Assembly: GCA_905182175.1 (NCBI GenBank)
Contig: CAJJAT010000014.1
Span: 186,001-250,000 of the forward strand
Length of the DNA stretch: 64,000 nucleotides
Reading direction: 5' to 3'
DNA from: Flavobacteriales bacterium UBA1494
GTDB lineage: Bacteria; Bacteroidota; Bacteroidia; Flavobacteriales_E; Vicingaceae
The notes beneath the pieces are model-generated. The model made no database searches. It saw nothing but the letters and a program-made list of their open reading frames with translations, and was not told where the DNA came from. The position numbers were made by a program, and so were the translations under genes. Below are positions 44,169 to 53,460 of this stretch, in pieces (position 1 is the stretch's first letter; each line of letters begins with the position of its first letter).

Positions 44169-46067
44169 ATGAGCGATCAAATAAAACATGAATGCGGTAT
44201 CGCATTAATTCGCTTAAAGAAACCATTAGAATACTACATAGAAAAATACGGCACAGCAGCTTACGGGCTTAACATGCTTTATTTATTGATGGAAAAGCAA
44301 CACAACAGAGGGCAAGATGGTGCCGGTGTTGCAAACATAAAACTCGACATGGAACCCGGTGATCGGTACATTAGTAGAGTACGTTCAAATAGTAATCAGC
44401 CCATTAAAGAGATTTTTGAAAAAATCAACGGTCGCTTAGCAGAAGTGCAGGAAGAAAACCCTGAACTACTCAAAGATGTTAACTACTTGAAAAAGAATGT
44501 TGGCTTTACAGGAGAAGTTCTTCTAGGTCATCTTCGATACGGAACCTTTGGAAGAAACAGCATAGAAAGCTGTCACCCGTTTTTGCGCCAAAACAACTGG
44601 ATGACCAGAAACTTGGTGGTTGCGGGGAACTTTAACCTCACTAACGTTGATGAGTTATTTGACTTGTTAGTTGATTTGGGACAACACCCAAAAGAACAAT
44701 CAGACACCGTAACAGTCTTAGAAAAAATTGGCCATTTCCTAGACATGGAAAACCAGAAACTGTACAAGAAATACAAGCAACTAGGATATGCGAAGAAAGA
44801 AATTTCTGGCCTTATTGCAAAGAATATAAAAGTCCACAAGATCTTAAAAAGTGCTTCTACTGATTGGGATGGTGGATATACCATGGCAGGCATGATTGGC
44901 CATGGCGACGCTTTTGTTTTGAGAGACCCCTCCGGAATTAGACCAGCATTTTACTTCGAAAACGATGAAGTTGTCGTTGTAACCTCGGAACGTCCTGCCA
45001 TTCAAACAGCATTTAATGTTTCTGCAGAAGAGGTGCATGAATTAGAACCCGGGCAGGCAATTATTATAAAGAAAAACGGAGAAGTAAAATTCAAGCAAAT
45101 TAAAGAGCCTTTAGAGAAAAAGGCATGCTCTTTTGAGCGTATTTATTTCTCTAGAGGAAGTGACCAAGACATTTACGAGGAACGAAAAGAGTTGGGTCGT
45201 TCTATTGTTCCTGCAATATTAAAAGGAATCGACAACGACGTAAAGAATTCAGTTTTTTCTTTCATTCCGAATACTGCGGAAACATCTTACTACGGCATGG
45301 TGCACGGTATTGAAAGCTATTTGAATGTTGTTAAAAAGAAGAAAATTTTAGAGTTAACCGAAATGACTCCTGAAAAGCTCGACGAAATTTTAGACATTCG
45401 ACCGAGAGTGGAAAAAATTGCGATTAAAGATGCTAAACTGAGAACCTTTATTACCCAAGACGAAGCCAGAGACGATTTGGTTACGCACATTTACGACATC
45501 ACTTATGGAACGGTAAACAGAGGCGTTGACAATTTAGTAGTAATTGACGATTCCATTGTTAGAGGGACAACTTTAAAACAAAGTATTTTTCGGATTTTAG
45601 ATCGATTAGGGCCTAAGAAAATAATTATTGCATCCTCTGCACCACAAATTCGTTACCCGGATTGCTACGGAATTGATATGGCAAAGTTGGGTGACTTTAT
45701 TGCTTTTTCTGCGACTATTGAATTGTTGAAGGATACAGGCCAAGAAAAGATAATTAAAGAAGTGTATAAGAAATGTAAGGCTCAAGAGGACTTGCCAAAA
45801 ACTCAAATTCGCAATTACGTGAAGGAAATTTATGCTCCCTTTACTGCAGAAGAAATTTCAACTAAAATTTCTGAAATGCTAAAACCAAAGGGTATTAAAG
45901 CTGAAGTGCAAATTATTTACCAAACAATTGAAGGTTTGCACAAAGCGATACCCAACCATAAAGGAGACTGGTATTTTACAGGCGACTACCCTACCCCAGG
46001 CGGTATGAAAGTGGTCAACAAAAGTTTTATTTATTACTTTGAAGGAAGAAACGAGAGAGCGTATTAA
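44169..46067 (+). CDS. PurF-like amidophosphoribosyltransferase, enlarged paralogue
   Basis: 632 residues. The N-terminal Ntn glutaminase starts at Cys9 (HECGIALIRL), implying removal of an eight-residue leader; LRYGTFGR and SCHPFLR follow. The C-terminal PRTase domain has the PRPP motif VVIDDSIVRGTT. It is longer than ordinary PurF (about 470-510) through extra segments around residues 75-110 and 195-225 and at the C-terminus. PurF makes phosphoribosylamine from PRPP and glutamine; whether this form does so is uncertain. A separate canonical purF would be expected elsewhere. Confidence 0.85.
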   Translation: MSDQIKHECGIALIRLKKPLEYYIEKYGTAAYGLNMLYLLMEKQHNRGQDGAGVANIKLDMEPGDRYISRVRSNSNQPIKEIFEKINGRLAEVQEENPELLKDVNYLKKNVGFTGEVLLGHLRYGTFGRNSIESCHPFLRQNNWMTRNLVVAGNFNLTNVDELFDLLVDLGQHPKEQSDTVTVLEKIGHFLDMENQKLYKKYKQLGYAKKEISGLIAKNIKVHKILKSASTDWDGGYTMAGMIGHGDAFVLRDPSGIRPAFYFENDEVVVVTSERPAIQTAFNVSAEEVHELEPGQAIIIKKNGEVKFKQIKEPLEKKACSFERIYFSRGSDQDIYEERKELGRSIVPAILKGIDNDVKNSVFSFIPNTAETSYYGMVHGIESYLNVVKKKKILELTEMTPEKLDEILDIRPRVEKIAIKDAKLRTFITQDEARDDLVTHIYDITYGTVNRGVDNLVVIDDSIVRGTTLKQSIFRILDRLGPKKIIIASSAPQIRYPDCYGIDMAKLGDFIAFSATIELLKDTGQEKIIKEVYKKCKAQEDLPKTQIRNYVKEIYAPFTAEEISTKISEMLKPKGIKAEVQIIYQTIEGLHKAIPNHKGDWYFTGDYPTPGGMKVVNKSFIYYFEGRNERAY

Positions 46068-46091
46068 GATCCAAACCATCTAATTTTATTG

Positions 46092-46125
46092 AAAAGGCTG
46101 CAAGATTAATTCTTGGGCCTTTTTT
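46092..46125 (+). terminator. Rho-independent terminator after the PurF-like gene
   Basis: AAAAGGCxxCAAGA / TCTTGxGCCTTTTTT stem with a 5-base loop and T-run, 25 bases after the stop. Confidence 0.75.
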
Positions 46126-46140
46126 ATTAAACAAGCATAT

Positions 46141-46160
46141 TAATCGTAATATTGCAATGA
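46141..46160 (+). promoter_or_regulatory. Putative ArsR operator overlapping a -7 box
   Basis: An imperfect 20-base inverted repeat TAATCGTAAT-ATTGCAATGA (7 of 10 pairs) covers the -7-like sequence TAATATTG, 16 bases before the arsR start. The placement fits repression by ArsR; the operator sequence itself is inferred. Confidence 0.45.
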
Positions 46161-46175
46161 ACAAATAAATAAGAA

Positions 46176-46508
46176 GTGGGCTTAACCAAATCAGAAATAT
46201 TTACAGTCCAGCAAAATAAAATCTCTCTTTTAGCAAAGGCATTTGCACATCCCGCTAGAGTTGCAATTTTACAACACCTATTCAACATTGACACTTGTGT
46301 TTGTGGAGACTTGGTCAATGAAATAGGACTTGCACAACCGACCATTTCCCAACACCTAAAAGAATTAAAGCAACTAGGCTTAATACAAGGAAATATTGAA
46401 GGAACAAGCGTTTGCTATTGCATTAACAAAGAAAATTGGACCAACATGAAAGAAACACTTTCCCCATTTCTCAATCAAGATCTTTCCAAAAAAGTAACCT
46501 GCTGCTAA
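46176..46508 (+). CDS. arsR: ArsR-family arsenic-responsive repressor
   Basis: 110 residues, winged helix-turn-helix. The metal-binding cysteines of the classical ArsR site are at 41 and 43 (DTCVCGDL), in the helix before the recognition region LAQPTISQHLKELKQLGLI; an extra Cys-Cys ends the protein (VTCC) and may add to arsenite binding. The start is GTG (MGLTKSEIF). It precedes arsM by 37 bases. Confidence 0.88.
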   Translation: MGLTKSEIFTVQQNKISLLAKAFAHPARVAILQHLFNIDTCVCGDLVNEIGLAQPTISQHLKELKQLGLIQGNIEGTSVCYCINKENWTNMKETLSPFLNQDLSKKVTCC

Positions 46509-46545
46509 TTCAAAAAGCCAGTTAAACACAAAAAAACAAAATACT

Positions 46546-47427
46546 ATGAATACGGAACAGGAACTAAAAGATATTGTAAAAGAACGCTACGCAAAAATAG
46601 CTGACCAAGACAAAGCTAACAACGCTTCCTCTTGCTGCGGGGCAACTGCAACCTCCAACAAGGTATACAACATTATGATGGATGACTATTCTGACACAGA
46701 GGGCTACGCTGCGGATGCAGACTTAGGCTTAGGTTGCGGATTACCGACTCAATTCGCAAGAATAAAAGAAAAAGATACAGTAATTGATTTGGGTTCTGGA
46801 GCAGGAAATGACTGTTTTGTTGCACGACATGAAACTGGCCCCGAAGGAAAGGTAATTGGAATTGACTTTACACCTATCATGATTCAAAAAGCACAAACCA
46901 ATGCAGAAAAACTAGGTTTTAACAATGTTGAGTTCAGAGAAGGGGACATAGATGCTATGCCCGTAAATGACAATACCGCCAACGTAGTAGTTAGCAATTG
47001 CGTATTAAACCTTGTTCCCAACAAACAAAAAGTAATTGCTGAAATAGTTAGGGTATTAAAACCAGGTGGACACTTCAGTATTTCAGACATTGTATTGGTC
47101 GGGGATCTTCCTATTGCTTTAAAAAACGACGCAGAAATGTATGCAGGTTGTGTTGCAGGTGCTATTCAAAAAGCAGAATACTTGAAATTAATCGCAGACC
47201 AAGGTTTCCAAAACATTCAAATTCAAAAGGAAAAGCCGATCACTATTCCCGATGATATTTTAAGCAAATATCTTTCTGAAGAAGAAGTAAAAGCCTTCAA
47301 TAAAAAAGCAACAGGAATATTTAGCATTACTGTTTACGCAGAAAAGCAAGGAACAACACCAGAAAAGCCCAACATAAATCTTTCCGAAATTTCTAGTTCA
47401 TGCGAACCTTCAAGCGGTTGTTGCTAA
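46546..47427 (+). CDS. arsM: Arsenite S-adenosylmethionine methyltransferase
   Basis: 293 residues. The SAM loop is DLGSGAGNDC. The cysteines needed for arsenite methylation are present: Cys30/31 (SSCCGA), Cys64 (GLGCGLPT), Cys152 (SNCVLNL) and Cys202 (YAGCVAG), the last two 50 residues apart as in known ArsM. A C-terminal tail SSCEPSSGCC adds three more cysteines. It converts As(III) to methylated species, and is presumably controlled by the upstream ArsR. No arsB, arsC or acr3 is adjacent. Confidence 0.92.
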   Translation: MNTEQELKDIVKERYAKIADQDKANNASSCCGATATSNKVYNIMMDDYSDTEGYAADADLGLGCGLPTQFARIKEKDTVIDLGSGAGNDCFVARHETGPEGKVIGIDFTPIMIQKAQTNAEKLGFNNVEFREGDIDAMPVNDNTANVVVSNCVLNLVPNKQKVIAEIVRVLKPGGHFSISDIVLVGDLPIALKNDAEMYAGCVAGAIQKAEYLKLIADQGFQNIQIQKEKPITIPDDILSKYLSEEEVKAFNKKATGIFSITVYAEKQGTTPEKPNINLSEISSSCEPSSGCC

Positions 47428-47471
47428 AAGTAATTGGTTTGTAGAAAAATTAACTTCTTTAATAATTCATA

Positions 47472-47508
47472 AAAAAGCAGCCCAAAATATACTTTTCGGG
47501 CTGCTTTT
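47472..47508 (+). terminator. Rho-independent terminator after arsM
   Basis: AAAAGCAGCCC / GGGCTGCTTTT arms with an AT-rich loop, directly downstream of arsM and 40 bases before the dxs promoter. Confidence 0.85.
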
Positions 47509-47546
47509 CGTTTGAGAAAAATTGTTTGCAAAAAACTTATTTAACC

Positions 47547-47554
47547 TACCTTTG
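47547..47554 (+). promoter_or_regulatory. -7 box (TACCTTTG) for dxs
   Basis: Exact TAnnTTTG; it lies inside the longer frame opening at 47522 and so supports the start at 47579. Confidence 0.5.
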
Positions 47555-47578
47555 TTTAACTCTCAAATTACCGCTCTT

Positions 47579-49519
47579 ATGGATTTTAAAGCTGGAAAAC
47601 TACTCTCCCAAATTGAGTTCCCCCAAGATTTACGAGACAAACTCGAAACTGCAGACTTACCTCAGCTCTCAAAAGAACTTAGAGATTACATTGTTGATGT
47701 TGTCTCCGTTAAAGGAGGACATTTTGGATCAAGCCTAGGGGTTGTAGAATTGACTGTAGCATTGCATTATGCTTTTAACACCCCTGATGACCAAATAGTT
47801 TGGGACGTAGGACACCAAGCATACGGCCATAAAATCTTAACTGGCAGAAGACAAAATTTTCATACCAACAGGATATATAAAGGCCTAAGTGGATTCCCTA
47901 AGAGAAGCGAAAGCGAATACGATACATTCGGCGTTGGTCACAGTTCAACTTCTATTTCTGGAGCATTGGGAATGTCTGTTGGTTCAAGATTACAAGGAAA
48001 ACTGGAGAGACAGCACATAGCCGTAATTGGTGATGGAGCAATGACAGCTGGTTTGGCATTTGAAGGCCTAAACCACGGTGGAGTGGAAGATTCAAATATG
48101 ATTGTTGTGCTCAATGACAATTGTATGTCAATTGACCCAAATGTTGGCGCTTTAAAAGAATATTTAACTGACATTACCACCTCCCCAACCTACAACAAGG
48201 TGAAAGACGAAGTATGGAGTTTATTGGGAAAGGTTTCTAAATTCGGTCCTAATGCTCAAGCTATCGTACAAAAAATAGAAAGTGGAATAAAGGCTGCAAT
48301 GTTAAAGCAGAGTAATTTATTTGAATCTTTAAATTTTAGATATTTTGGTCCAATCGATGGTCACGATGTAACGCACATGGTGGAAGTATTTAATGATTTA
48401 AAGAAAATACCTGGTCCAAAAATACTACACATACTCACCACCAAAGGCAAAGGGTATGAATTGGCAGAAAAAGACCAAACTAAATGGCATGCACCGGGTA
48501 TCTTTAACAAAAAGACAGGAGAGATTATTAAAGTAACTCCTAAAAGCCCACAACCTCCTAAATACCAAGATGTATTTGGGCACACCATTGTTGAGTTAGC
48601 TGAAAGAAACGAAAAGATTGTTGGAATTACTCCAGCAATGCCATCAGGAAGTTCACTGAATATAATGATGAAAGCGATGCCAGACAGAGCTTTTGACGTA
48701 GGAATTGCAGAACAACATGCAGTAACTTTTGCAGCAGGATTGGCTACAACAGGTATTATTCCTTTTTGCAATATTTACAGCACATTCATGCAAAGAGCTT
48801 ACGACCAAGTTATTCATGATGTAGCAATACAGAAATTACCTGTTATTTTTTGTTTAGACCGAGCTGGTTTTGCCGGTGCAGATGGTCCAACACATCATGG
48901 GGCTTACGATATCGCTTACATGCGTTGTATCCCGAACTTAATTGTTTCGGCACCAATGAACGAGGAGGAATTAAGAAATTTAATGTATACTTCGCAAGCA
49001 GAAAACAACGGTGCTTTTGTAATACGATACCCAAGAGGACAAGGTGTTATGCCAGTTTGGAAAACACCATTCAAAAAAATTAAAATTGGAACCGGACGAA
49101 AAGTTGTTTCCGGTTCAGATGTAGCCATATTAAGCATTGGCCACATTGGAAATTATGCTGTTGAAGCCTCAAATAAATTAGAATCAGAACATAAAGTAAG
49201 TGCGGCAGTTTACGACATGCGTTTTGCAAAACCAATAGATGAAATACTTTTACACGAAGTATTTAGCAAATTTGACAAGGTAATTACAGTCGAAGACGGT
49301 TGTATTATGGGTGGAATGGGAAGTGCTGTCTTAGAATTCATGGCAGACCACGGTTACTCTGCCAAGGTTACTCGTTTGGGTATTCCTGATAGTATTGTGG
49401 AACATGGCTCGCAAGATCAATTGTATGCTGAGTGTGGATTTGATGTTGAAGGGATTATGAAGACCGCTTGTAAAATGGTTATACAAACCGAAGGTGCTAA
49501 TAATAAGGCTTTCGCGTAA
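47579..49519 (+). CDS. dxs: 1-Deoxy-D-xylulose-5-phosphate synthase
   Basis: 646 residues from ATG 47579 (MDFKAGKLLSQI). Thiamine-diphosphate motif IGDGAMTAGLAFEGLNHGG...NDN, transketolase-type pyrimidine domain with GIAEQHAVTFAAGLA, and DRAGFAGADGPTHHG. It condenses pyruvate and glyceraldehyde 3-phosphate, the first step of the methylerythritol phosphate isoprenoid pathway. Monocistronic, with its own promoter box. Confidence 0.96.
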   Translation: MDFKAGKLLSQIEFPQDLRDKLETADLPQLSKELRDYIVDVVSVKGGHFGSSLGVVELTVALHYAFNTPDDQIVWDVGHQAYGHKILTGRRQNFHTNRIYKGLSGFPKRSESEYDTFGVGHSSTSISGALGMSVGSRLQGKLERQHIAVIGDGAMTAGLAFEGLNHGGVEDSNMIVVLNDNCMSIDPNVGALKEYLTDITTSPTYNKVKDEVWSLLGKVSKFGPNAQAIVQKIESGIKAAMLKQSNLFESLNFRYFGPIDGHDVTHMVEVFNDLKKIPGPKILHILTTKGKGYELAEKDQTKWHAPGIFNKKTGEIIKVTPKSPQPPKYQDVFGHTIVELAERNEKIVGITPAMPSGSSLNIMMKAMPDRAFDVGIAEQHAVTFAAGLATTGIIPFCNIYSTFMQRAYDQVIHDVAIQKLPVIFCLDRAGFAGADGPTHHGAYDIAYMRCIPNLIVSAPMNEEELRNLMYTSQAENNGAFVIRYPRGQGVMPVWKTPFKKIKIGTGRKVVSGSDVAILSIGHIGNYAVEASNKLESEHKVSAAVYDMRFAKPIDEILLHEVFSKFDKVITVEDGCIMGGMGSAVLEFMADHGYSAKVTRLGIPDSIVEHGSQDQLYAECGFDVEGIMKTACKMVIQTEGANNKAFA

Positions 49520-49546
49520 AGTTTTTTTATACTCACCCAACTATCT

Positions 49547-49554
49547 TATTTTTG
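49547..49554 (+). promoter_or_regulatory. -7 box (TATTTTTG)
   Basis: Exact TAnnTTTG 38 bases before the ATG of the first PKD protein. Confidence 0.5.
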
Positions 49555-49592
49555 TAGGCGTATTATAGCCAAACAAACTTAAAATAGTTGTT

Positions 49593-50972
49593 ATGAAAAA
49601 AATCTACTTATTATTAGTCACCGTTTTCTTTATTGGTGCAACTCAGGTAAACGCTCAATGCAGTGCCGACTTTCAGTATTTTACATCAGGGCTGACGGTT
49701 CAATTTCAAGATTCATCCTTTTACTCAACGAACACATTTTTTACGCAAGACTGGAGTTTCGGTGATGGGAATATCGGTAATGGAACAGCTCCTACGCACA
49801 TATACGCTGCGGCAGGAACATATACAATCACCTTAACCATTTCAGACAGTCTGTTTACATGCCTTGACTCTATTAGCAAAGTAGTTATCGTTACAACAGC
49901 CGCTCCGACAGCTTGTAACACAAGCTTTACATACAGTGTAAATCCAAATAATACAGCAAGCTTTATTAGTTCTGTCACAGGTGGAACAGCTCCATTTTCA
50001 TATGCTTGGGATTTTGGCGATGGTAACACCAACACAGCAGGATTTCAAAATCCAAACCATACGTATACAAACACAGGCACTTACGTTGCTACCTTAACTG
50101 TTACAGGTGCTAACGGCGGAACTTGTTTTTACTCAGATACAATTACTGTAAATACGTGTACTGCAAACTTTAGCTATCAAGTAGGAAGTAACGGTACAGT
50201 CTCATTTACCAACTTGTCTAGCGTCATTCAAGGAGTAAGCTTCTCTTGGAATTTTGGTGACAACAGCCCAACTAATTTTATGGCCAGCCCAACGCATACC
50301 TATACTGTTGCTAACTCATACATTGCTACCTTAACTATGTCTGATTCATTGAACAATTGTTCAGCAACATTTTCTGACACAGTAGTGGTAACAATCGGTT
50401 CCCCAAACCAATGTAATGCTGCTTTTACAAAAGCAAAAGATTCTACTGTTGCTTACGGTGTTATACTGTATAATAGTTCTAGCAACTTCGGGTCTCATTT
50501 TTATACTTGGGATTTTGGTGACGGAATTACAGGTTCAGGAAGAACCCCAATTCATACTTACCAAAGATTTGGTTCTTATGCAGTTTGTTTAACGATTACT
50601 GATTCAATCTTAAACTGCACTTCTACTTTCTGCGATACTGTTGGAATGGATTCTTTAGGTAACCTAAAAACTGGATTCGGAATTCGAGTTCAAAATTTAA
50701 TTGCAGTTGGAATAGATGAAACAAACGATTTAAACGCGATTGTATTATACCCTAACCCTGCAAATAATCAAATTTCATTGGACTTAAGTTCTGTTGAAAA
50801 CAACATTAGTATTAGAATAATGGATGTTTCCGGTAGAGTTGTAATGGATCAATTAAATCAAAACCCTGGAAGTGTACAAAACTTTGAGATCACTTCATTC
50901 AAAAGTGGATTGTACTTCATGGTGTTAGACAACGGAAATACGCAAGAAATTAAGAAGTTTATTAAACGATAA
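49593..50972 (+). CDS. T9SS-exported protein with four PKD repeats
   Basis: 459 residues. Signal peptide ending VNAQ, then four PKD domains each with a W-x-FGDG...P-H-x-Y-x-x-x-G-x-Y core and starting C-x-A-x-F (about 22, 108, 190 and 273), then a spacer with FCDTVGMDSLGN and a type A sorting domain (ALVLYPNP-like AIVLYPNPANN...IKKFIKR). It is probably secreted and anchored on the cell surface; PKD repeats usually serve in adhesion or as spacers. Paralogous to the next gene. A terminator follows. Confidence 0.88.
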   Translation: MKKIYLLLVTVFFIGATQVNAQCSADFQYFTSGLTVQFQDSSFYSTNTFFTQDWSFGDGNIGNGTAPTHIYAAAGTYTITLTISDSLFTCLDSISKVVIVTTAAPTACNTSFTYSVNPNNTASFISSVTGGTAPFSYAWDFGDGNTNTAGFQNPNHTYTNTGTYVATLTVTGANGGTCFYSDTITVNTCTANFSYQVGSNGTVSFTNLSSVIQGVSFSWNFGDNSPTNFMASPTHTYTVANSYIATLTMSDSLNNCSATFSDTVVVTIGSPNQCNAAFTKAKDSTVAYGVILYNSSSNFGSHFYTWDFGDGITGSGRTPIHTYQRFGSYAVCLTITDSILNCTSTFCDTVGMDSLGNLKTGFGIRVQNLIAVGIDETNDLNAIVLYPNPANNQISLDLSSVENNISIRIMDVSGRVVMDQLNQNPGSVQNFEITSFKSGLYFMVLDNGNTQEIKKFIKR

Positions 50973-51001
50973 GAGAGTGGCAAGTTTAATAAAGTAGTTA
51001 A

Positions 51002-51036
51002 AAAAAGGCAGTGTCTAATTAGATACTGCCTTTTTA
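51002..51036 (+). terminator. Rho-independent terminator
   Basis: AAAAAGGCAGTxTCT / AGAxACTGCCTTTTT stem with a short AATT loop, between the two PKD-protein genes; the second therefore needs its own promoter. Confidence 0.85.
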
Positions 51037-51079
51037 CATTTATACCCAACTTTAGTATTAAAAATATCGTCTATAAATC

Positions 51080-52897
51080 ATGAAGAAATTATTAATCTTC
51101 CTTTGCTTTAGTCTATTTTTTGCAACTGCAATCAATGCGCAAAACTGCCAAGCAGGATTTAACTATTTCACCAATGGGTTAACAGCAACTTTCACCGACT
51201 CATCCTATAGCAATATTACAGGTGGTTTTCAATCATCTTGGAATTTTGGGGATGGAACCGTCTCTAATTCTATGAATCCTTCGCATGGTTACTCTCAATC
51301 TGGTGCATACTCAGTTTGTCTAACTATTTCAGACTCCCTTTGCAGTAATTCCAGTTGCTCCACAATAGTAATCCAATCACATCCAACTACTTGCCAAGCA
51401 GATTTCTATTTTATCCCCACTGGATTAAATGTTCAATTTCACGATACTTCAGTAACTGGAGTTTATTCGCGTTACAATTGGAATTTTGACGACGGCACAG
51501 GTAGTTCAATAAAAAACCCCGATAACAATTACAGCCAATCCGGTTCTTATGTTGTGCACTTGTCTATTTACGATTCTATTTCAAACTGCTCAAGTCTAAC
51601 ATCCGACACTGTTACTGTAACGAAACCAATAAACTGTGTAGCATATTTCACCTACAACTTAAGTGGAACAACTGTAGACTTTACAGATAGAGCAAGCAAC
51701 TACAATTCTATACAGTACAACTTAGGAGATGGAACAATCGCGTACGTGCCGAATCCAACACACCAATATACCGGACCGGGAAGCTACATTGTTTCTCAGA
51801 CAGTTGCAACGTTAACAGGCTGTTCCAACACTTTTACAGATACAATCGTCATACTCCCGCCTTGTCAAGCCAGATTTACTTACATCACTAACAACTTTCA
51901 AGTAAACTTTGTGAGTCAAGCAACAAACAATACTAGTGTCATTTATGATTTTGGAGACGGCAATACAAATTCAATGGCCAATCCTACCTACACTTATACT
52001 GATACAGGGAAATACCTCGTTTGCCAAACTGTAACCAATCAAAACAATTGTATTTCTACCTTTTGTGATACTGTACAGATAAAGTTACCGATTCTATGCG
52101 TTGCTAATTTTTCTTTCACTTCACCAAACGATACGACACAGTTCACCAACTTATCTGAACACTTTACCAGAGTAAATTACAACTTTGGCGACGGCAACTT
52201 TTCTAACAGCAACAATCCAATACACGACTATGCTGCAAGTGGGACATACCACGTAGTTCTTACCATTTACAACGATAGTACAAGCTGCACAGACTCTATT
52301 ATAAAACCTGTAACTGTTACCATTTCCAAGTCTTGTGTTGCACGTTTTGAATTAGCTATTGACACGAATCAACGGGATATTCTATTTTTAGTAAATTCTT
52401 CATCTTCCGACAATACACACAGTTACTTTTGGGATTTTGGAGATGGAAATACAGCGAAGACAAGACTTCCAGTTCATCGCTATAGTCTTAACCAAGCATA
52501 TACTATTTGTTTAACTGTTTCTGACAGCGTTCAAAACTGTACTTCCAATTATTGCGATTCGGTTGGTTTAGATTCGAATGGAAATATTATAAAATCTGCA
52601 GGATTTAAGCTTAGAGTTTTAGATGGAACATTCATCAGAATTGAAAAGAACAACTCCTTAGAAAATTCAATTTCAGTTTACCCTAATCCATTCACAAATC
52701 AGATAACGGTAGAGGTAGATTCTGAAGGAAACCCAGTTAATTATCTAGTTGTAACTCTTCAAGGCACTGTAGTACTGCAGAGCTCATTTAATGGCAAACA
52801 CAACATTATCAGTATGGACAATTTTCCACCCGGAATTTACTTTATTAAACTATTCCAATCCGGAAAAACAGCGGTGAAAAGAATAGTGAAAATTTAA
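51080..52897 (+). CDS. T9SS-exported protein with six PKD repeats
   Basis: 605 residues. Signal peptide ending INAQ; six PKD-like domains, each opening with C-x-A-x-F and carrying a FGDG-type turn (the second has FDDG, the third LGDG); spacer YCDSVGLDSNGN nearly identical to that of the upstream paralogue; type A sorting domain (SVYPNPFTN...GIYFIKLF...KRIVKI). Probably an adhesin-like surface protein. It ends 14 bases before the ECF sigma reading frame, suggesting co-transcription with the sigma/anti-sigma pair. Confidence 0.88.
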   Translation: MKKLLIFLCFSLFFATAINAQNCQAGFNYFTNGLTATFTDSSYSNITGGFQSSWNFGDGTVSNSMNPSHGYSQSGAYSVCLTISDSLCSNSSCSTIVIQSHPTTCQADFYFIPTGLNVQFHDTSVTGVYSRYNWNFDDGTGSSIKNPDNNYSQSGSYVVHLSIYDSISNCSSLTSDTVTVTKPINCVAYFTYNLSGTTVDFTDRASNYNSIQYNLGDGTIAYVPNPTHQYTGPGSYIVSQTVATLTGCSNTFTDTIVILPPCQARFTYITNNFQVNFVSQATNNTSVIYDFGDGNTNSMANPTYTYTDTGKYLVCQTVTNQNNCISTFCDTVQIKLPILCVANFSFTSPNDTTQFTNLSEHFTRVNYNFGDGNFSNSNNPIHDYAASGTYHVVLTIYNDSTSCTDSIIKPVTVTISKSCVARFELAIDTNQRDILFLVNSSSSDNTHSYFWDFGDGNTAKTRLPVHRYSLNQAYTICLTVSDSVQNCTSNYCDSVGLDSNGNIIKSAGFKLRVLDGTFIRIEKNNSLENSISVYPNPFTNQITVEVDSEGNPVNYLVVTLQGTVVLQSSFNGKHNIISMDNFPPGIYFIKLFQSGKTAVKRIVKI

Positions 52898-52911
52898 GCT
52901 CAAAGCTTAAC

Positions 52912-53460
52912 ATGAATATTGATAAATCACTCATAAAAAGCTGCTTAAACAAGGAAAGAGCCGGTCAAAACCGGATGTATAAAGAACTCTTTTCTTACTT
53001 AATGAATATTCGCATGCGTTATAAAAATGATTATAACACAGCAGGTGCTAGCTTGAATGCGATTTATTTAAAGATATTAGAGAACTTACACTAGTTTAGA
53101 AAACAAGACTCTTTTATTGCTTGGATAAAACGAATTGCAGTGAACCACTTAATAGATGAGTACAGAAAGGACAAGAGGATAAAAAAGCATACAACTTATC
53201 TTGAAGATAATAGAGTCCTAGAGTCAAAGTCGTTTCACAGCAAAGAAGCCGAAATGGAATCTGAGTATTTGTTAGAGATGATACGAGAATTACCTCCGAC
53301 AACTCAAAAAGTATTTAACCTTTACTCAATAGATGGTTATAAGCATAAAGAAATAGGAGAGTTACTTGAGATGAGTGAAAACACTTCCAAGTGGCATTTA
53401 CGCGACGCAAGAATAAAACTACAGGCCAAAGTATTGGTTTTTAATGAAAAAGAATCATGA
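52912..53460 (+). pseudogene. ECF sigma-70 factor interrupted by one in-frame TAG
   Basis: A single frame of 182 codons reads as a complete ECF sigma factor except for TAG at 53092-53094. Before it: region 2 beginning (NRMYKELFSYLMNIRMRYKND...YLKILENLH); after it: FRKQDSFIAWIKRIAVNHLIDEYRK (region 2.4) and sigma region 4 (LPPTTQKVFNLYSIDGYKHKEIGELLEMSENTSKWHLRDARIKLQ). Nothing else is damaged and the end overlaps the next start (ATGA). An internal GTG/ATG after the stop could give only a truncated region-4 protein. Either recent inactivation, readthrough, or a sequencing error. Confidence 0.8.

Noticed and set aside
48361-48771. 136-codon minus-strand frame inside dxs
   Set aside because: Shadow of a strongly conserved gene; no independent support.
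52912-53094. 60-codon frame as an independent small gene
   Set aside because: It is the first third of the sigma factor and continues in the same frame after the TAG.
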